Shown here: one piece after another, positions 17,343 to 26,862 of the stretch
How positions within the stretch are numbered: position 1 is the stretch's first letter
How the letters are laid out: each line of letters begins with the position of its first letter
Origin: Sulfitobacter sp. SK012
GTDB taxonomy: Bacteria; Pseudomonadota; Alphaproteobacteria; Rhodobacterales; Rhodobacteraceae
NCBI RefSeq assembly: GCF_003352085.1
Contig: NZ_CP025804.1
Coordinates: 1,488,001 to 1,552,000, forward strand
DNA: 64,000 nucleotides
Reading direction: 5' to 3'
Position numbers and translations under genes: made by a program
Notes under the pieces: model-generated
What the model saw: only the letters and a program-made list of their open reading frames with translations
Told to the model about the DNA's origin: nothing
Databases searched by the model: none

Positions 17343-18623
17343 ATGACCAAGGCAACAACGCTGGCACAAGGCCGATCCTATTTAGCCATCCCAGGACCTT
17401 CTGTGATGCCGGACGCTGTCTTGCGTGCAATGCACCGTGCGGCACCCAATATCTATGCCGGTGAGCTGATCAATATGATGCCCGACCTCACACGTGATTT
17501 ACGGGCTGTGGCGCGGACGCAGCATCACGTCGCGATTTATATCGGCAACGGGCATGCCGCGTGGGAAGCAGCACTGGCCAATGTGATCAGTCCGGGCGAC
17601 CGGGTCCTTGTGCCTGCCACGGGCCGCTTTGGCGTCGGTTGGGGCGAGATGGCTGAAGGGCTGGGCGCACAGGTTGATTTGATTGATTTTGGTAAGCACT
17701 CACCCATCGAAATGGCGCGAGTCGCAGAAGCCCTTTCGGCCGATAAGGCGCATGAAATCAAAGCGGTGCTGGCCGTACATGTTGATACGTCAAGCTCGAT
17801 CCGCAATGATATCTCAGCCCTTCGGGTGCTCTTGGATGATCTGGGACATCCGGCGTTGTTGATGGCAGATTGCATCGCCTCGCTGGGATGTGACGTGTTT
17901 GAGATGGACGCGTGGGGCGTCGACGTGATGGTGACGGCATGCCAAAAGGGGCTGATGGTTCCGCCTGGCGTTTCGTTCGTTTTCTTCAATGACCGCGCTG
18001 AGGCGGTGCGGAACGCCATGCCTCGCGTCAGCCGTTATTGGGATTGGATGCCACGTGCCCATCCTGAGCAGTTTTTTGAGTATTTCGGCGGTACGGCACC
18101 AACACATCACCTTTACGGTCTGCGCGCTTCTCTCGATATGATCCAAGAAGAAGGCATTGAAAATGTCTGGTTGCGCCATGAAACACTGGCGCGCGCGGTT
18201 TGGGCCGCATCAGAGGCATGGAGTGGTGCCGGTCATTTTGCGATGAATGTTGCGGACCGGGATTACCGGAGCCATGCGGTGACCGCATTGCGCCTTGAGC
18301 CACCGGATGGAACGCGCTTGCGCACATGGGTTGAAGAAAACCTGGGCCTGACCCTTGGCATTGGTCTGGGTATGGCGGAACCGGGCGACGCGGCATGGCA
18401 CGGCTTTTTCCGTTTAGGTCATATGGGCCATGTAAATGGGCACATGATCCTTGGATTGCTCGGCGGTGTAGAAGCGGGGATGCGCAGTCTGGATATTGCA
18501 CATGGCGCTGGTGCACTGGACGCTGCGGCACAAGTTATTGCCGATTCACAGCGTGCCGCGCCGGACGCCGATGTGGCGGATCACGCGGTTGATCAGCCAG
18601 CCCAGCAATGCTGCGGCAGCTAG
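17343..18623 (+). CDS. Class V aminotransferase (serine/alanine-glyoxylate type)
   Basis: The protein has 426 residues and a PLP-dependent class V aminotransferase fold, with N-terminal IPGPSVMPDAVLRAM (the usual GP phosphate-loop start), LLMADCIASLG for the PLP-binding Asp, and the Schiff-base Lys in ACQKGLMVPPG. It resembles serine-glyoxylate and alanine-glyoxylate aminotransferases, which connect glyoxylate to serine/glycine. The last ~25 residues run into the 3' end of the minus-strand gene at 18546-18728, a convergent overlap of 78 bp. The true C-terminus may be as predicted, since the frame has no earlier stop. Confidence 0.88.
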   Translation: MTKATTLAQGRSYLAIPGPSVMPDAVLRAMHRAAPNIYAGELINMMPDLTRDLRAVARTQHHVAIYIGNGHAAWEAALANVISPGDRVLVPATGRFGVGWGEMAEGLGAQVDLIDFGKHSPIEMARVAEALSADKAHEIKAVLAVHVDTSSSIRNDISALRVLLDDLGHPALLMADCIASLGCDVFEMDAWGVDVMVTACQKGLMVPPGVSFVFFNDRAEAVRNAMPRVSRYWDWMPRAHPEQFFEYFGGTAPTHHLYGLRASLDMIQEEGIENVWLRHETLARAVWAASEAWSGAGHFAMNVADRDYRSHAVTALRLEPPDGTRLRTWVEENLGLTLGIGLGMAEPGDAAWHGFFRLGHMGHVNGHMILGLLGGVEAGMRSLDIAHGAGALDAAAQVIADSQRAAPDADVADHAVDQPAQQCCGS

Positions 18624-18728
18624 ACCCCACGCGGCCCAAATCGCAAAGAAGATCCATGCAATGTTCACGCCAAACATCGTGATGCAAGCGTTGGTGTAAT
18701 TGGGCGCGGCTTGGCGGTCGTGATTCAT
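18546..18728 (-). CDS. Small single-pass membrane protein
   Basis: This 60-residue frame starts MNHDRQAAPNYTN and contains one strong hydrophobic segment (GVNIAWIFFAIWAAWGLAAAALLGWLI), followed by a positively charged tail (NRVIRHIGVRR), predicting an inner-membrane protein with the C-terminus in the cytoplasm. GAGGG lies 4 bases before the ATG. The 3' end overlaps the end of the aminotransferase gene on the other strand. I do not recognise a family; short proteins of this form next to histidinol-phosphate aminotransferase-like genes are plausible but unverified. Confidence 0.5.
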   Translation of the reverse strand: MNHDRQAAPNYTNACITMFGVNIAWIFFAIWAAWGLAAAALLGWLINRVIRHIGVRRGTL

Positions 18729-18778
18729 TGGCCCTCCGGGTTTTGACGATTTGGATGATAGCGCGAAAATTGTGGCTG

Positions 18779-19882
18779 TCAGCCCTTCATTGCGTCGCTG
18801 AGCGCTTCTGGCAGAGCAATTGCAACAGCATCAAGCATGGCTTGGGTACCGCAACTGATACGAATACAGCGATTTTGCGGGGCCACAAACGGCATGCGCA
18901 CAAAGATGCCGCGCGCCACTAATCCGTCGAGAACTGCCTTGGCAAAAGCCCCGTCGCGCCCGCAATCAATGGTGACAAAGTTTGCGGCCGAATGGAGTGG
19001 TTTCAGCCCGTTGTCCGTGGAAATTTTTGCGATGCGGGTGCGTGCGATGTCGATGCTTGCGACAGTTTGCGCCAGCCAATCAGGGTCTTGCAGGGCGGCG
19101 AGCGCTCCGGCCTGTGCGGCACGGTTCATTCCGAAATGGTTGCGCACCCTGTCGAATGCCGAAACGAGCGCTGGATCGGCAAGAGCATAGCCAACACGTG
19201 CGCCTGCCATCCCGTAAGCCTTTGAAAACGTCCGCATCCGGATCACGCGCGGATCACTGAATGCCAGCGGCAGGGCGGTGCCTTGCGGGGCGCAATCGAC
19301 ATATGCCTCATCAAGCACTAGCAAGCTTTCTGCGGGCAGTGCATCCATCGCCTCGACGAGGTCCCCACCTTTGTGCCAACTGCCCATCGGGTTGTCCGGA
19401 TTGGCAAGGTAGACCAGCTTTGCATCTACTTCTGCCGCTTCTGAAAACAACGCGTTAGGGTCTTCGTGATCGTCCTTGTAAGGGACAGTGTGAAGCACCC
19501 CGCCAAAGCCGGCGACGTGGTAGTTAAACGTAGGGTATGCCCCTGCAGAGGTCACCACGGCATCGCCTTGGGCGACACAAAGCCTGACTAAATAACCTAG
19601 CAAGCCGTCGATGCCCTCGCCGACAATGATATGATCAGGTGTGGTCTGGTGATGGTCCGCGAGTGCACTGCGCAGATCGTGGCTTTCGGGATCGCCGTAC
19701 ATCCATTGGTCGGTCTCAGCCATCGCGTCTATCGCACGCGGGGAGGGCCCAAAGACGTTTTCATTCGCGCCAAGCCTTGCGGTAAACGGGGCACCTCGCG
19801 CGCGTTCTTGCGTTTCAGGGCCAACAAAAGGCACGGTTGCGGGGAGCGATTGGACAAGCGGGGTAAGGCGGGCATGGGTCAT
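18779..19882 (-). CDS. Histidinol-phosphate aminotransferase-like PLP enzyme
   Basis: This is a 367-residue class I/II aminotransferase. The substrate-site start LGANENVFGPSPRAI, the VLDEAYVD strand and the PLP Lys in TFSKAYGMAGARVGYA are HisC-like. HisC converts imidazole-acetol phosphate to histidinol phosphate, but paralogues act on aromatic or other amino acids, and no his genes are near. I chose ATG 19882 (MTHARLTPL), discarding 12 upstream codons without similarity. The gene lies downstream of nothing on its strand and is divergent from the Tat-peptide gene. Confidence 0.87.
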   Translation of the reverse strand: MTHARLTPLVQSLPATVPFVGPETQERARGAPFTARLGANENVFGPSPRAIDAMAETDQWMYGDPESHDLRSALADHHQTTPDHIIVGEGIDGLLGYLVRLCVAQGDAVVTSAGAYPTFNYHVAGFGGVLHTVPYKDDHEDPNALFSEAAEVDAKLVYLANPDNPMGSWHKGGDLVEAMDALPAESLLVLDEAYVDCAPQGTALPLAFSDPRVIRMRTFSKAYGMAGARVGYALADPALVSAFDRVRNHFGMNRAAQAGALAALQDPDWLAQTVASIDIARTRIAKISTDNGLKPLHSAANFVTIDCGRDGAFAKAVLDGLVARGIFVRMPFVAPQNRCIRISCGTQAMLDAVAIALPEALSDAMKG

Positions 19883-19981
19883 ATCCCCAAAGTAACGCTG
19901 CTGGATCGCTGTGGGCAAGGGGTTGAAAGCGACCTTTTCGTAGTTACGTGAGAATCATTCGCATCTGAGGGGGGTGTTCTT

Positions 19982-20149
19982 ATGGCCAAGCTTACACGGC
20001 GCAGTTTTTTGGCAGCTACGGCTGCAGCAGGGGCCTTGCGCGGCACCGGAATTGCACTGCGCACTCCCGCAACGCGGCGAATCCTGACGTTGGTTTACGA
20101 TAAAGGGCTGGGTGCCATGCGCGCGATTGAAAAAGTCGTACCGCTTTGA
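19982..20149 (+). CDS. Small twin-arginine signal protein, 55 aa
   Basis: This is a short frame: MAKLTRRSFLAATAAAGAL at the N-terminus is a textbook twin-arginine signal (RRSFL) with a hydrophobic Ala-rich core. The remaining ~35 residues include RRILTLVYDKGLGAMRAIEKVVPL before the TGA. An upstream GAGGGGGGTG sequence can serve as the ribosome binding site. I believe similar tiny Tat-signal proteins occur in Rhodobacteraceae, but I know no function. The signal and tail together are too short for a folded enzyme; it may be a small exported peptide or a partner of a periplasmic complex. Confidence 0.6.
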   Translation: MAKLTRRSFLAATAAAGALRGTGIALRTPATRRILTLVYDKGLGAMRAIEKVVPL

Positions 20150-20224
20150 TCTGCCGCCACGTTTTGGTGGCATGTGGCCCTGTAATCGGTTGAGATGCTG
20201 GGGACCCCAACCCTGGAGAAACCC

Positions 20225-21013
20225 ATGCCTCGCGTAACAGTGACCTATTCTGACCACATCGCCCATGTACGCTTGACCCGACCTGACAAAATGAACGCGG
20301 TCGATCAGGAGATGATCGATGCAATCATTGCTGCTGGTCAAGAGGTGGCCGCATCAGCTGCGCGGGTTGTGGTGCTGTCAGGCGAAGGCAAGGCGTTTTG
20401 TGCAGGCATTGATATCGGTGGGTTGTCGGGGATGATTGGCAAAGATCCGGTTGAGCTCATCATGCCGCGCAGCCATGGCGACAGGACCACAAACCAATGG
20501 CAAGAAGTCGCGATGATCTGGACACGCGTGGGTGTGCCGGTGATCGCCGCATTGCATGGTGCGGTTTACGGCGCAGGACTGCAGCTGGCGCTGGGGGCGG
20601 ACATCCGCATTGCTGAACCCCAAACCAAGCTGGCTGTGATGGAGATGAAATGGGGGATCGTTCCGGATATGGGCGGCATGGTGTTGCTTCCGCATTTGGT
20701 CCGCAGCGACGTTTTGCGTCGACTAACATACACGGCCGAACGGATCGATGCACAGCAGGCAGAACGTTGGGGTTTGGTGACCGAGCTGGCCGATGATCCA
20801 CTTGCTGCGGCGATGAAGCTGGCAGGGACAATCGCTGGAAAAAGCCCAAGTGCGATACGTGCGGCCAAGGCGCTGATTGCGCTGGCAGAAGTAGGATCAT
20901 CTGAGGATGTGCTGTTGGCGGAGTCCCGCGCCCAGGCGGAGTTGATTGGCAAGCCGCATCAGATGGAAGTGATTGCTGCTGAATTCGGCAAGCGCCCTGC
21001 GGTATTTAAATAA
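20225..21013 (+). CDS. Crotonase-family enoyl-CoA hydratase/isomerase
   Basis: The protein has 262 residues and begins with a crotonase fold (VTYSDHIAHVRLTRPDKMNAVD). The oxyanion-hole segments are GKAFCAGIDIGGL and LHGAVYGAGLQLALGADIRIA. The position corresponding to the catalytic Glu of enoyl-CoA hydratase is in MEMKWGIVPDMGG. Crotonase members hydrate, isomerise or cleave acyl-CoA, so the exact reaction is not given by sequence. I chose ATG 20225 with GGAG 6 bases upstream. The end is 104 bp from the convergent valS stop. There are no other beta-oxidation genes here. Confidence 0.88.
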   Translation: MPRVTVTYSDHIAHVRLTRPDKMNAVDQEMIDAIIAAGQEVAASAARVVVLSGEGKAFCAGIDIGGLSGMIGKDPVELIMPRSHGDRTTNQWQEVAMIWTRVGVPVIAALHGAVYGAGLQLALGADIRIAEPQTKLAVMEMKWGIVPDMGGMVLLPHLVRSDVLRRLTYTAERIDAQQAERWGLVTELADDPLAAAMKLAGTIAGKSPSAIRAAKALIALAEVGSSEDVLLAESRAQAELIGKPHQMEVIAAEFGKRPAVFK

Positions 21014-21117
21014 GCGCCTGCAGCGCGGTTCTTGCGTGAACCCGCTCATAGATATCCAACGACAAACTCTCAGCCCCGCCCATATTCGCAGGCGGGGTCA
21101 ACAATTTGATACGCAGC

Positions 21118-24100
21118 TCAGCCCAATTCGTTGAGGCGAGACAAACCAGCATTGAGCTGATCAGCTTCTTCTTGGCGTGCAGCGAGGTTTGCAGTGGCTT
21201 CAGCGACAACTTCTTCGGGGGCGGAGGCTGCAAAATTTGGATTGTTGAGCCGCCCCTTAAGGCCACCGATTTCCTTCATCAGCTTGTCGAGCGACTTTTG
21301 CAGGCGCGCCTTTTCTTCGTCGAGATCAATCAGCCCGGCCAAAGGCAGGCCAAATTGCGCGCCCGGCGCAGGGATGCTGACGGTGCCATTCGGGAAACTG
21401 TCAGCAGTTTCCAAGGATTCCACACGGGCGAGACGTTTGATCATGGCCTCATTCCGCGCCCAGGCGCCTTTGGCCATACTGCTCATTTCAGTTGCGATCA
21501 TCGGCACTTTGAGGCCCGCAGGCACATGCATCTGGGTCCGGGCAGAGCGGATGCTCTCAATCAATCCGATGACCCAGTTCATCTCCATATCGGCGGCCTC
21601 AATGAGGTGATCGGCGGTTGTGTAGTCGGGCCAATCGGCGTGTACCAGCACTTTTGAACGCGCGACGGTGGTGCCCCACAGCTCTTCTGTGATGAACGGC
21701 ATGATGGGGTGCAGCATGATAAGGCATTGATCCAGAACCCATTTCAAGGTTTGGCGCGTTTCCTCTGCTTCGGGTGCGTCATCCTGCAGGAGCGGTTTGG
21801 ACAACTCAACATACCAGTCACAGACTTTGCCCCAGACAAAGGCATAAAGCCCGTTTGCAGCATCGTTAAAACGGTAAGCGGTAAGGGCAGCATCTGTTTC
21901 TTCGCGAATGCGCGCGGTTTCCCCGATGATCCAAATGTTAAGCGTCGCGGTTACCTTTGGTATCGTGGCCGCAGTGCCGTCGAAGACGCCGTTCATTTCA
22001 GCAAAACGGTGCGCATTCCAAAGCTTCGTACCGAAGTTGCGGTAGCCGGCAATGCGGGCTGTATCCATCTTGAGGGCACCACCAAGTGACGCCATAGCCG
22101 CGTTGGTAAAGCGCAGCGCGTCGGCACCATATTCGCCGATAATATCGAGCGGGTCGATGACGTTGCCCACTGATTTCGACATCTTCTTGCCTTTCGCATC
22201 ACGTACGAGGCCGTGAAGGTAGACAGTGTCAAAGGGGATTTTGCCCGTGGTATCTAGCTGCATCATCATCATGCGTGCGACCCAGAAAAACAGGATGTCT
22301 TGCCCTGTAATCAAATCGGACGTGGGGAAGTACTTCTTGAGCGCGTCCGTTTCATCTGGCCAACCGAGGGTGCCGATGGGCCAGAGGCCTGAAGAGAACC
22401 ATGTGTCTAGAACGTCTGGGTCGCGGCCAATTTCCAGCTCAATTTTTCCATCCAGGGTTTTTCTTAGAATGAAACAGCCATCCTTGGACTGAGGCAATAT
22501 CGAGACGGAGACATCACTACTGTAATAATCTTGTGCCAGTGAATGCGCTTGGATCGCATTGGGAGCGCAGAACTGTTTGTCAGCTAAAGCATTGTTGCCT
22601 TCGAAGCTGATCGACTGCGCCCAGGCTTCGTCATTCTTCTTACTTTCAAGAAAATGCTCAATCCATTCTTTCGAAGGACCAAACCAAACCGGGATCTGAT
22701 GTCCCCACCACAATTGCCGTGAGATGCACCAAGGCTCGATGTTCTCCAGCCAGTTATAGTACACTTTCTCGCCGCTTTCGGGCATGATCTTCACGTCGCC
22801 ATTGCGCACAGCGTCGATGGCGGGCTGCACGATCTGGTCTGTGTCGACGAACCATTGGTCGGTCAACATCGGCTCGATCACAACTTTGGACCGGTCGCCA
22901 AACGGCTGCATGATCTTCTTGGCCTCGACGAGGGGGACAGACGTGGGTGCATCCTCATCAGTGGCTTTCTTTTTGGGCTTACCGAGGCGCGGATCGCCCG
23001 CTTCGGTCATCACGGCAAGACCCTCTGCAGTGATGTCTTCGATCACCTTTTTGCGCGCCTCAAACCTGTCCAGTCCACGGTAAGCGTCGGGTACCAGATT
23101 GATCTCGGTCGCATCTTGGGGTGCGTCCTCGGATCCATCAGCAATTGCTTGGGCGCGGGCCGCGGCCTCGATGTAGGGCAGACCGTCGGCACGCATCGCA
23201 CCGCGGGTGTCCATCAGCGCATAAAGCGGAATGTTGTTGCGGGTTGCGACGCCGTAATCATTAAAGTCATGTGCGCCTGTGATCTTCACCGCGCCTGAGC
23301 CGAAATCCTTGTCGGGGTATTCATCTGTGATGATCGGAATGAGGCGGCGCTGCGCTTTCGGGCCAACGGGAATTTCGCATAGTTTTCCGATTATTGGCGC
23401 GTAACGCTCATCCGATGGATGAACGGCAACAGCTCCGTCGCCCAGCATAGTTTCAGGTCGCGTTGTGGCAATCGAGATGTAGTCGCGCTCTTCTTCCAGC
23501 GTGACGTTACCGTCTTCGTCTTTTTCCAGGTAAGTGTATGTAGCACCGCCCGCCAACGGGTATTTGAAGTGCCACATATGGCCGTCAACTTCGGTGCTCT
23601 CTACTTCAAGATCAGAAATCGCCGTCTCAAACCGGGGGTCCCAATTGACCAGACGTTTGCCGCGGTAGATTTTGCCATCATTGTACATCTGAACGAAGAC
23701 TTTGATCACGGCGTCGTGGAAGTTAGGGGAGTTCTCGTGGCCAACGCGGGTGTCGCCCGGAGCACCGGACATGGTGAACGCATTGCGCGACCAATCACAT
23801 GAAGCACCGAGGCGCTTGAGCTGACCCACAATGGTGTCAGCGGTGTTTTCTTTGTATGCCCAAGCGTGGGTGAGGAATTCTTCTCGGCTTAGATCAGTGC
23901 GTTTGATGCCGCTCTCAGACAGCTTGTTTTCGACCGCAAGCTGCAAGGCGATGCCTGCGTGGTCTTGGCCCGGTTGCCACAGGGTGTCAAAGCCGCGCAT
24001 GCGGTGCCAGCGGGTCAGAATGTCTTGGAGCGTGTTGTTGAACGCATGGCCCACGTGCAGTGAGCCGTTCACGTTCGGCGGCGGGATCATCACGCAGTAT

Positions 24101-24210
24101 GTTTCATCGCGTGACGCATTGGCCCCGGCCTTGAATGCGCCCGCGGTTTCCCATGCGGCATAAAGCCGGGCTTCGGCCTCAGCGGCGTCAAATGTCTTGT
24201 CCAGTGCCAT
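21118..24210 (-). CDS. valS: Valyl-tRNA synthetase
   Basis: This is a 1030-residue class Ia synthetase that charges tRNA-Val. The HIGH motif appears as HVGHAF in [19 protein letters not shown] and the KMSKS motif as [13 protein letters not shown]. The connective-peptide editing domain is present, with an extra insert around residues ~520-600 ([11 protein letters not shown] onwards) seen in this enzyme's roseobacter form as I recall it. The C-terminal coiled-coil arm begins [23 protein letters not shown]. The start is at MALDKTFDA; an upstream in-frame ATG adds 29 residues without similarity. Confidence 0.96.
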   Translation of the reverse strand: MALDKTFDAAEAEARLYAAWETAGAFKAGANASRDETYCVMIPPPNVNGSLHVGHAFNNTLQDILTRWHRMRGFDTLWQPGQDHAGIALQLAVENKLSESGIKRTDLSREEFLTHAWAYKENTADTIVGQLKRLGASCDWSRNAFTMSGAPGDTRVGHENSPNFHDAVIKVFVQMYNDGKIYRGKRLVNWDPRFETAISDLEVESTEVDGHMWHFKYPLAGGATYTYLEKDEDGNVTLEEERDYISIATTRPETMLGDGAVAVHPSDERYAPIIGKLCEIPVGPKAQRRLIPIITDEYPDKDFGSGAVKITGAHDFNDYGVATRNNIPLYALMDTRGAMRADGLPYIEAAARAQAIADGSEDAPQDATEINLVPDAYRGLDRFEARKKVIEDITAEGLAVMTEAGDPRLGKPKKKATDEDAPTSVPLVEAKKIMQPFGDRSKVVIEPMLTDQWFVDTDQIVQPAIDAVRNGDVKIMPESGEKVYYNWLENIEPWCISRQLWWGHQIPVWFGPSKEWIEHFLESKKNDEAWAQSISFEGNNALADKQFCAPNAIQAHSLAQDYYSSDVSVSILPQSKDGCFILRKTLDGKIELEIGRDPDVLDTWFSSGLWPIGTLGWPDETDALKKYFPTSDLITGQDILFFWVARMMMMQLDTTGKIPFDTVYLHGLVRDAKGKKMSKSVGNVIDPLDIIGEYGADALRFTNAAMASLGGALKMDTARIAGYRNFGTKLWNAHRFAEMNGVFDGTAATIPKVTATLNIWIIGETARIREETDAALTAYRFNDAANGLYAFVWGKVCDWYVELSKPLLQDDAPEAEETRQTLKWVLDQCLIMLHPIMPFITEELWGTTVARSKVLVHADWPDYTTADHLIEAADMEMNWVIGLIESIRSARTQMHVPAGLKVPMIATEMSSMAKGAWARNEAMIKRLARVESLETADSFPNGTVSIPAPGAQFGLPLAGLIDLDEEKARLQKSLDKLMKEIGGLKGRLNNPNFAASAPEEVVAEATANLAARQEEADQLNAGLSRLNELG

Positions 24211-24564
24211 GATCTTTTCCCTCGCGTCTGCGCTTTGGTGATCTAGCCCAGCTTGCGCGTGAGGGAAAGGGTGGCTGGTGCCCTTTGGTTGGGTCATGTG
24301 TTGGTCAAATTGCCTCTAATTGCAGGCGTGTCCCTAATTGCTGGCAGACGCTTATGCCTTGGGCTCGAGATCAACTGGGTGGTTTACGGTGTATCAAGGC
24401 GGTTTTGCCTCCGTGGAGCGGACGCGCCCGGGCATTTTCAACCGTTGTAGGGTTCAGAAAAATGCGACCGCGTGCACCTGACAAAACGGTGTAATGCTCT
24501 AGACACTGCCGTTGCCTGATATAGTTTGCATTGGGCAGCAACTCGGCACCAAGGGGCGAAAAAC
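24211..24564. other. Intergenic region upstream of valS and the CoxL-type gene
   Basis: These ~350 bp lie between divergent genes. Frames of 65-69 residues on the plus strand have no motif and no good ribosome binding site. The segment should hold promoters for both flanking genes; I cannot identify a clear -35/-10 pair with confidence. A stretch GGGCAGCAACTCGGCACC lies just ahead of the molybdoenzyme start. Confidence 0.4.
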
Positions 24565-26862
24565 ATGGAAAAATTCGGCAAGAGCCAATCAGTCAAACGG
24601 ACAGAGGATGTGCGTTTTCTGACGGGCGAAGGGCGCTATGTCGATGACATCGCCCCCGAAGGATCGCTTCATGCTTTTGTCTTTCGTGCCCCCGTGGCCC
24701 ATGCGGACATCACCGAATTAGATGTGTCTGATGCGGCGCAAGTTGAAGGCGTGCATCTGGTGGCAACCTGCGCTGATCTTGAAGCTGCAGGGATGAACAT
24801 TGGGCTTTTTAGCTCGCTGGTGCAAAACCGAGACGGCACGAAGGGCGCGCAGCCTTTGCGCCCGATGTTGGCCAAAGGCCGGATGCGGTTTGTCGGGGAG
24901 GCGGTTGCGGTGGTGATCGCAGATACTTTGGCGCAGGCACGCGACGCCGCAGAGTTGATCGTGCTGGAGTACGAAGAGCTGCCCGTTAAGTTGGACATCG
25001 CGCGAGGTGGACAGGAGATCCACGGCGAAGCACCTGATAATTGCGCCTTTGATTGGGGCACCGGCGATGAGGCGGCAACGGAGGCAGCGTTCCAATCCGC
25101 CGCTCGCATTGTGGCAATGGATGTCGATGACAACCGGATTATCGTCAATTCGATCGAGCCACGGGGTTGTTTTGCCGAATGGGATGGCAAGCGCCTGCAT
25201 GTGGCTAACAATGCGCAGGGCGTTTGGGTCCATAAGGACTACCTAGCCACGGCCTTTGGGCTTGAAGCCGATGATATACGTGTGACCAACCCCGATACTG
25301 GTGGCGCTTTTGGGATGAAAGCGATGACCTATCCGGAGTACTTTTTGGCGGCACATGGTGCCCGCGTTTTGGGCAGGCCTGTGCGCTGGATGTCCGAGCG
25401 GACCGAAGCGATGCTCAGCGATAATGGCGGGCGTGATCTGACCTCGCTGGCGGAGCTCGCTTTTGATGAAGATAACAAGATCACCGCCTACCGGGTGCGC
25501 ACAAAATGCAATCTAGGGGCCTATAACAGCCAGTTTGCGCAGCATATTCAGACATCGCTGTTCAGTCGGGTGCTGATGGGGGTCTATGATGTGCAGACGA
25601 CATGGCTGCAAGTTGAGGGTTATTATACCAATACTGTGCAGGTGGATGCATACCGCGGGGCCGGGCGCCCTGAGGCGATCTATGTCCTAGAGCGGATTAT
25701 GGACCGCGCCGCGCGCGAGCTGGGTGTTGATCCGTGGGAATTGCGGCGGATCAACTTCATCAAGCCTGATGCATTCCCCTACAAAAGCGCCACCGGCGAG
25801 ATGTATGATGTCGGAGATTTCGATCTGGTTCTCAACCGGGCAGCCGTTGAGGCGCAGCATGACGGATTTGACGCACGCAAGGCGGCGGATGCAAACCGTG
25901 GTCTGCTGCGCGGAGAGGGGCTTTGTTATTATATCGAGAGCATCCTGGGGGACCCATCCGAGACGGCCAAGGTTGTTTTTGAAGACGACGGTCAGGTGTC
26001 GATCTATGTGGGTACTCAGTCGAACGGGCAGGGCCACGAAACTGTTTATGCGCAATTCCTAAGTGATCAAACGGGCATTCCAGCGTCACAGATCGTGGTT
26101 GTTCAAGGCGATAGCGATCTTATTGCTACCGGCGGAGGAACTGGTGGTTCGCGCTCAGTTACCACGCAAAATACGGCCACGCTGGGCACCGTGGACAAGA
26201 TCACGGAAGCATTTACCGCTTTCCTCGCTGACGAAATGGGCGTGCCCGCATCCGAGATCAGTTTTGACGATGAACGCTTTCGTGCAGAGGGCACAAACCT
26301 GACGCCGACGATGTTGGACGTCGCACAGATGGCGCGCGACAAGGGGCGCGAGGACCTGCTGAGCCATACCGCCCGTACCACATTGCCGGCGCGCAGCTAT
26401 CCCAATGGAGCGCATGTGGCCGAGGTTGTGATTGATCCTGAAACGGGGATCTTGACGGTGGATCGCTATACCGTCGTTGATGATTTTGGTAACCTTATCA
26501 ATCCGATGCTGGCCGAAGGGCAAGTACACGGAGGGATCGCCCAAGGTATCGGGCAGGCGGTGCAGGAGCATGTTGTTTACGATGAAGATGGCCAGTTGCT
26601 GACGGCGTCTTTCATGGATTATGCCATGCCGCGCGCCATAGATATGCCCAATATATCCTTTACCAGCGAACCCGTTCCGTCGACCGCAAACCGCATGGGG
26701 ATGAAGGGGTGCGGCGAGGCGGGCACGGTTGGCGCGTTGGCGGCGGTGGCAAACGCCGTGCAGGATGCGCTTTGGGATCACGGGGTGCGGCAGGCTGATA
26801 TGCCCTTTACGCCCCATAAGGTTTGGGAGTTGTTGCAAGGTGGCAAGATCGCGGCCGAATAA
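24565..26862 (+). CDS. Xanthine dehydrogenase/CO dehydrogenase-type large subunit, CoxL form II-like, orphan
   Basis: This protein of 765 residues belongs to the molybdopterin-binding large subunits of the xanthine oxidase family. It begins with the CoxL-type SVKRTEDVRFLTGEGRYVDDI, and carries the active-site loop AYRGAGR (in VDAYRGAGRPEAIYVLER), the signature of form II CoxL-like enzymes, not AYxCSFR of carboxydotrophic form I. C-terminal MoCo residues include GMKGCGEAGTVGA. Genes for the medium FAD subunit (CoxM) and small Fe-S subunit (CoxS) are not adjacent, so partners must lie elsewhere or the enzyme differs. The 3' end overlaps the DUF2235 gene by 23 bp, suggesting co-transcription. 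Oxidised substrate unknown. Confidence 0.88.
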   Translation: MEKFGKSQSVKRTEDVRFLTGEGRYVDDIAPEGSLHAFVFRAPVAHADITELDVSDAAQVEGVHLVATCADLEAAGMNIGLFSSLVQNRDGTKGAQPLRPMLAKGRMRFVGEAVAVVIADTLAQARDAAELIVLEYEELPVKLDIARGGQEIHGEAPDNCAFDWGTGDEAATEAAFQSAARIVAMDVDDNRIIVNSIEPRGCFAEWDGKRLHVANNAQGVWVHKDYLATAFGLEADDIRVTNPDTGGAFGMKAMTYPEYFLAAHGARVLGRPVRWMSERTEAMLSDNGGRDLTSLAELAFDEDNKITAYRVRTKCNLGAYNSQFAQHIQTSLFSRVLMGVYDVQTTWLQVEGYYTNTVQVDAYRGAGRPEAIYVLERIMDRAARELGVDPWELRRINFIKPDAFPYKSATGEMYDVGDFDLVLNRAAVEAQHDGFDARKAADANRGLLRGEGLCYYIESILGDPSETAKVVFEDDGQVSIYVGTQSNGQGHETVYAQFLSDQTGIPASQIVVVQGDSDLIATGGGTGGSRSVTTQNTATLGTVDKITEAFTAFLADEMGVPASEISFDDERFRAEGTNLTPTMLDVAQMARDKGREDLLSHTARTTLPARSYPNGAHVAEVVIDPETGILTVDRYTVVDDFGNLINPMLAEGQVHGGIAQGIGQAVQEHVVYDEDGQLLTASFMDYAMPRAIDMPNISFTSEPVPSTANRMGMKGCGEAGTVGALAAVANAVQDALWDHGVRQADMPFTPHKVWELLQGGKIAAE

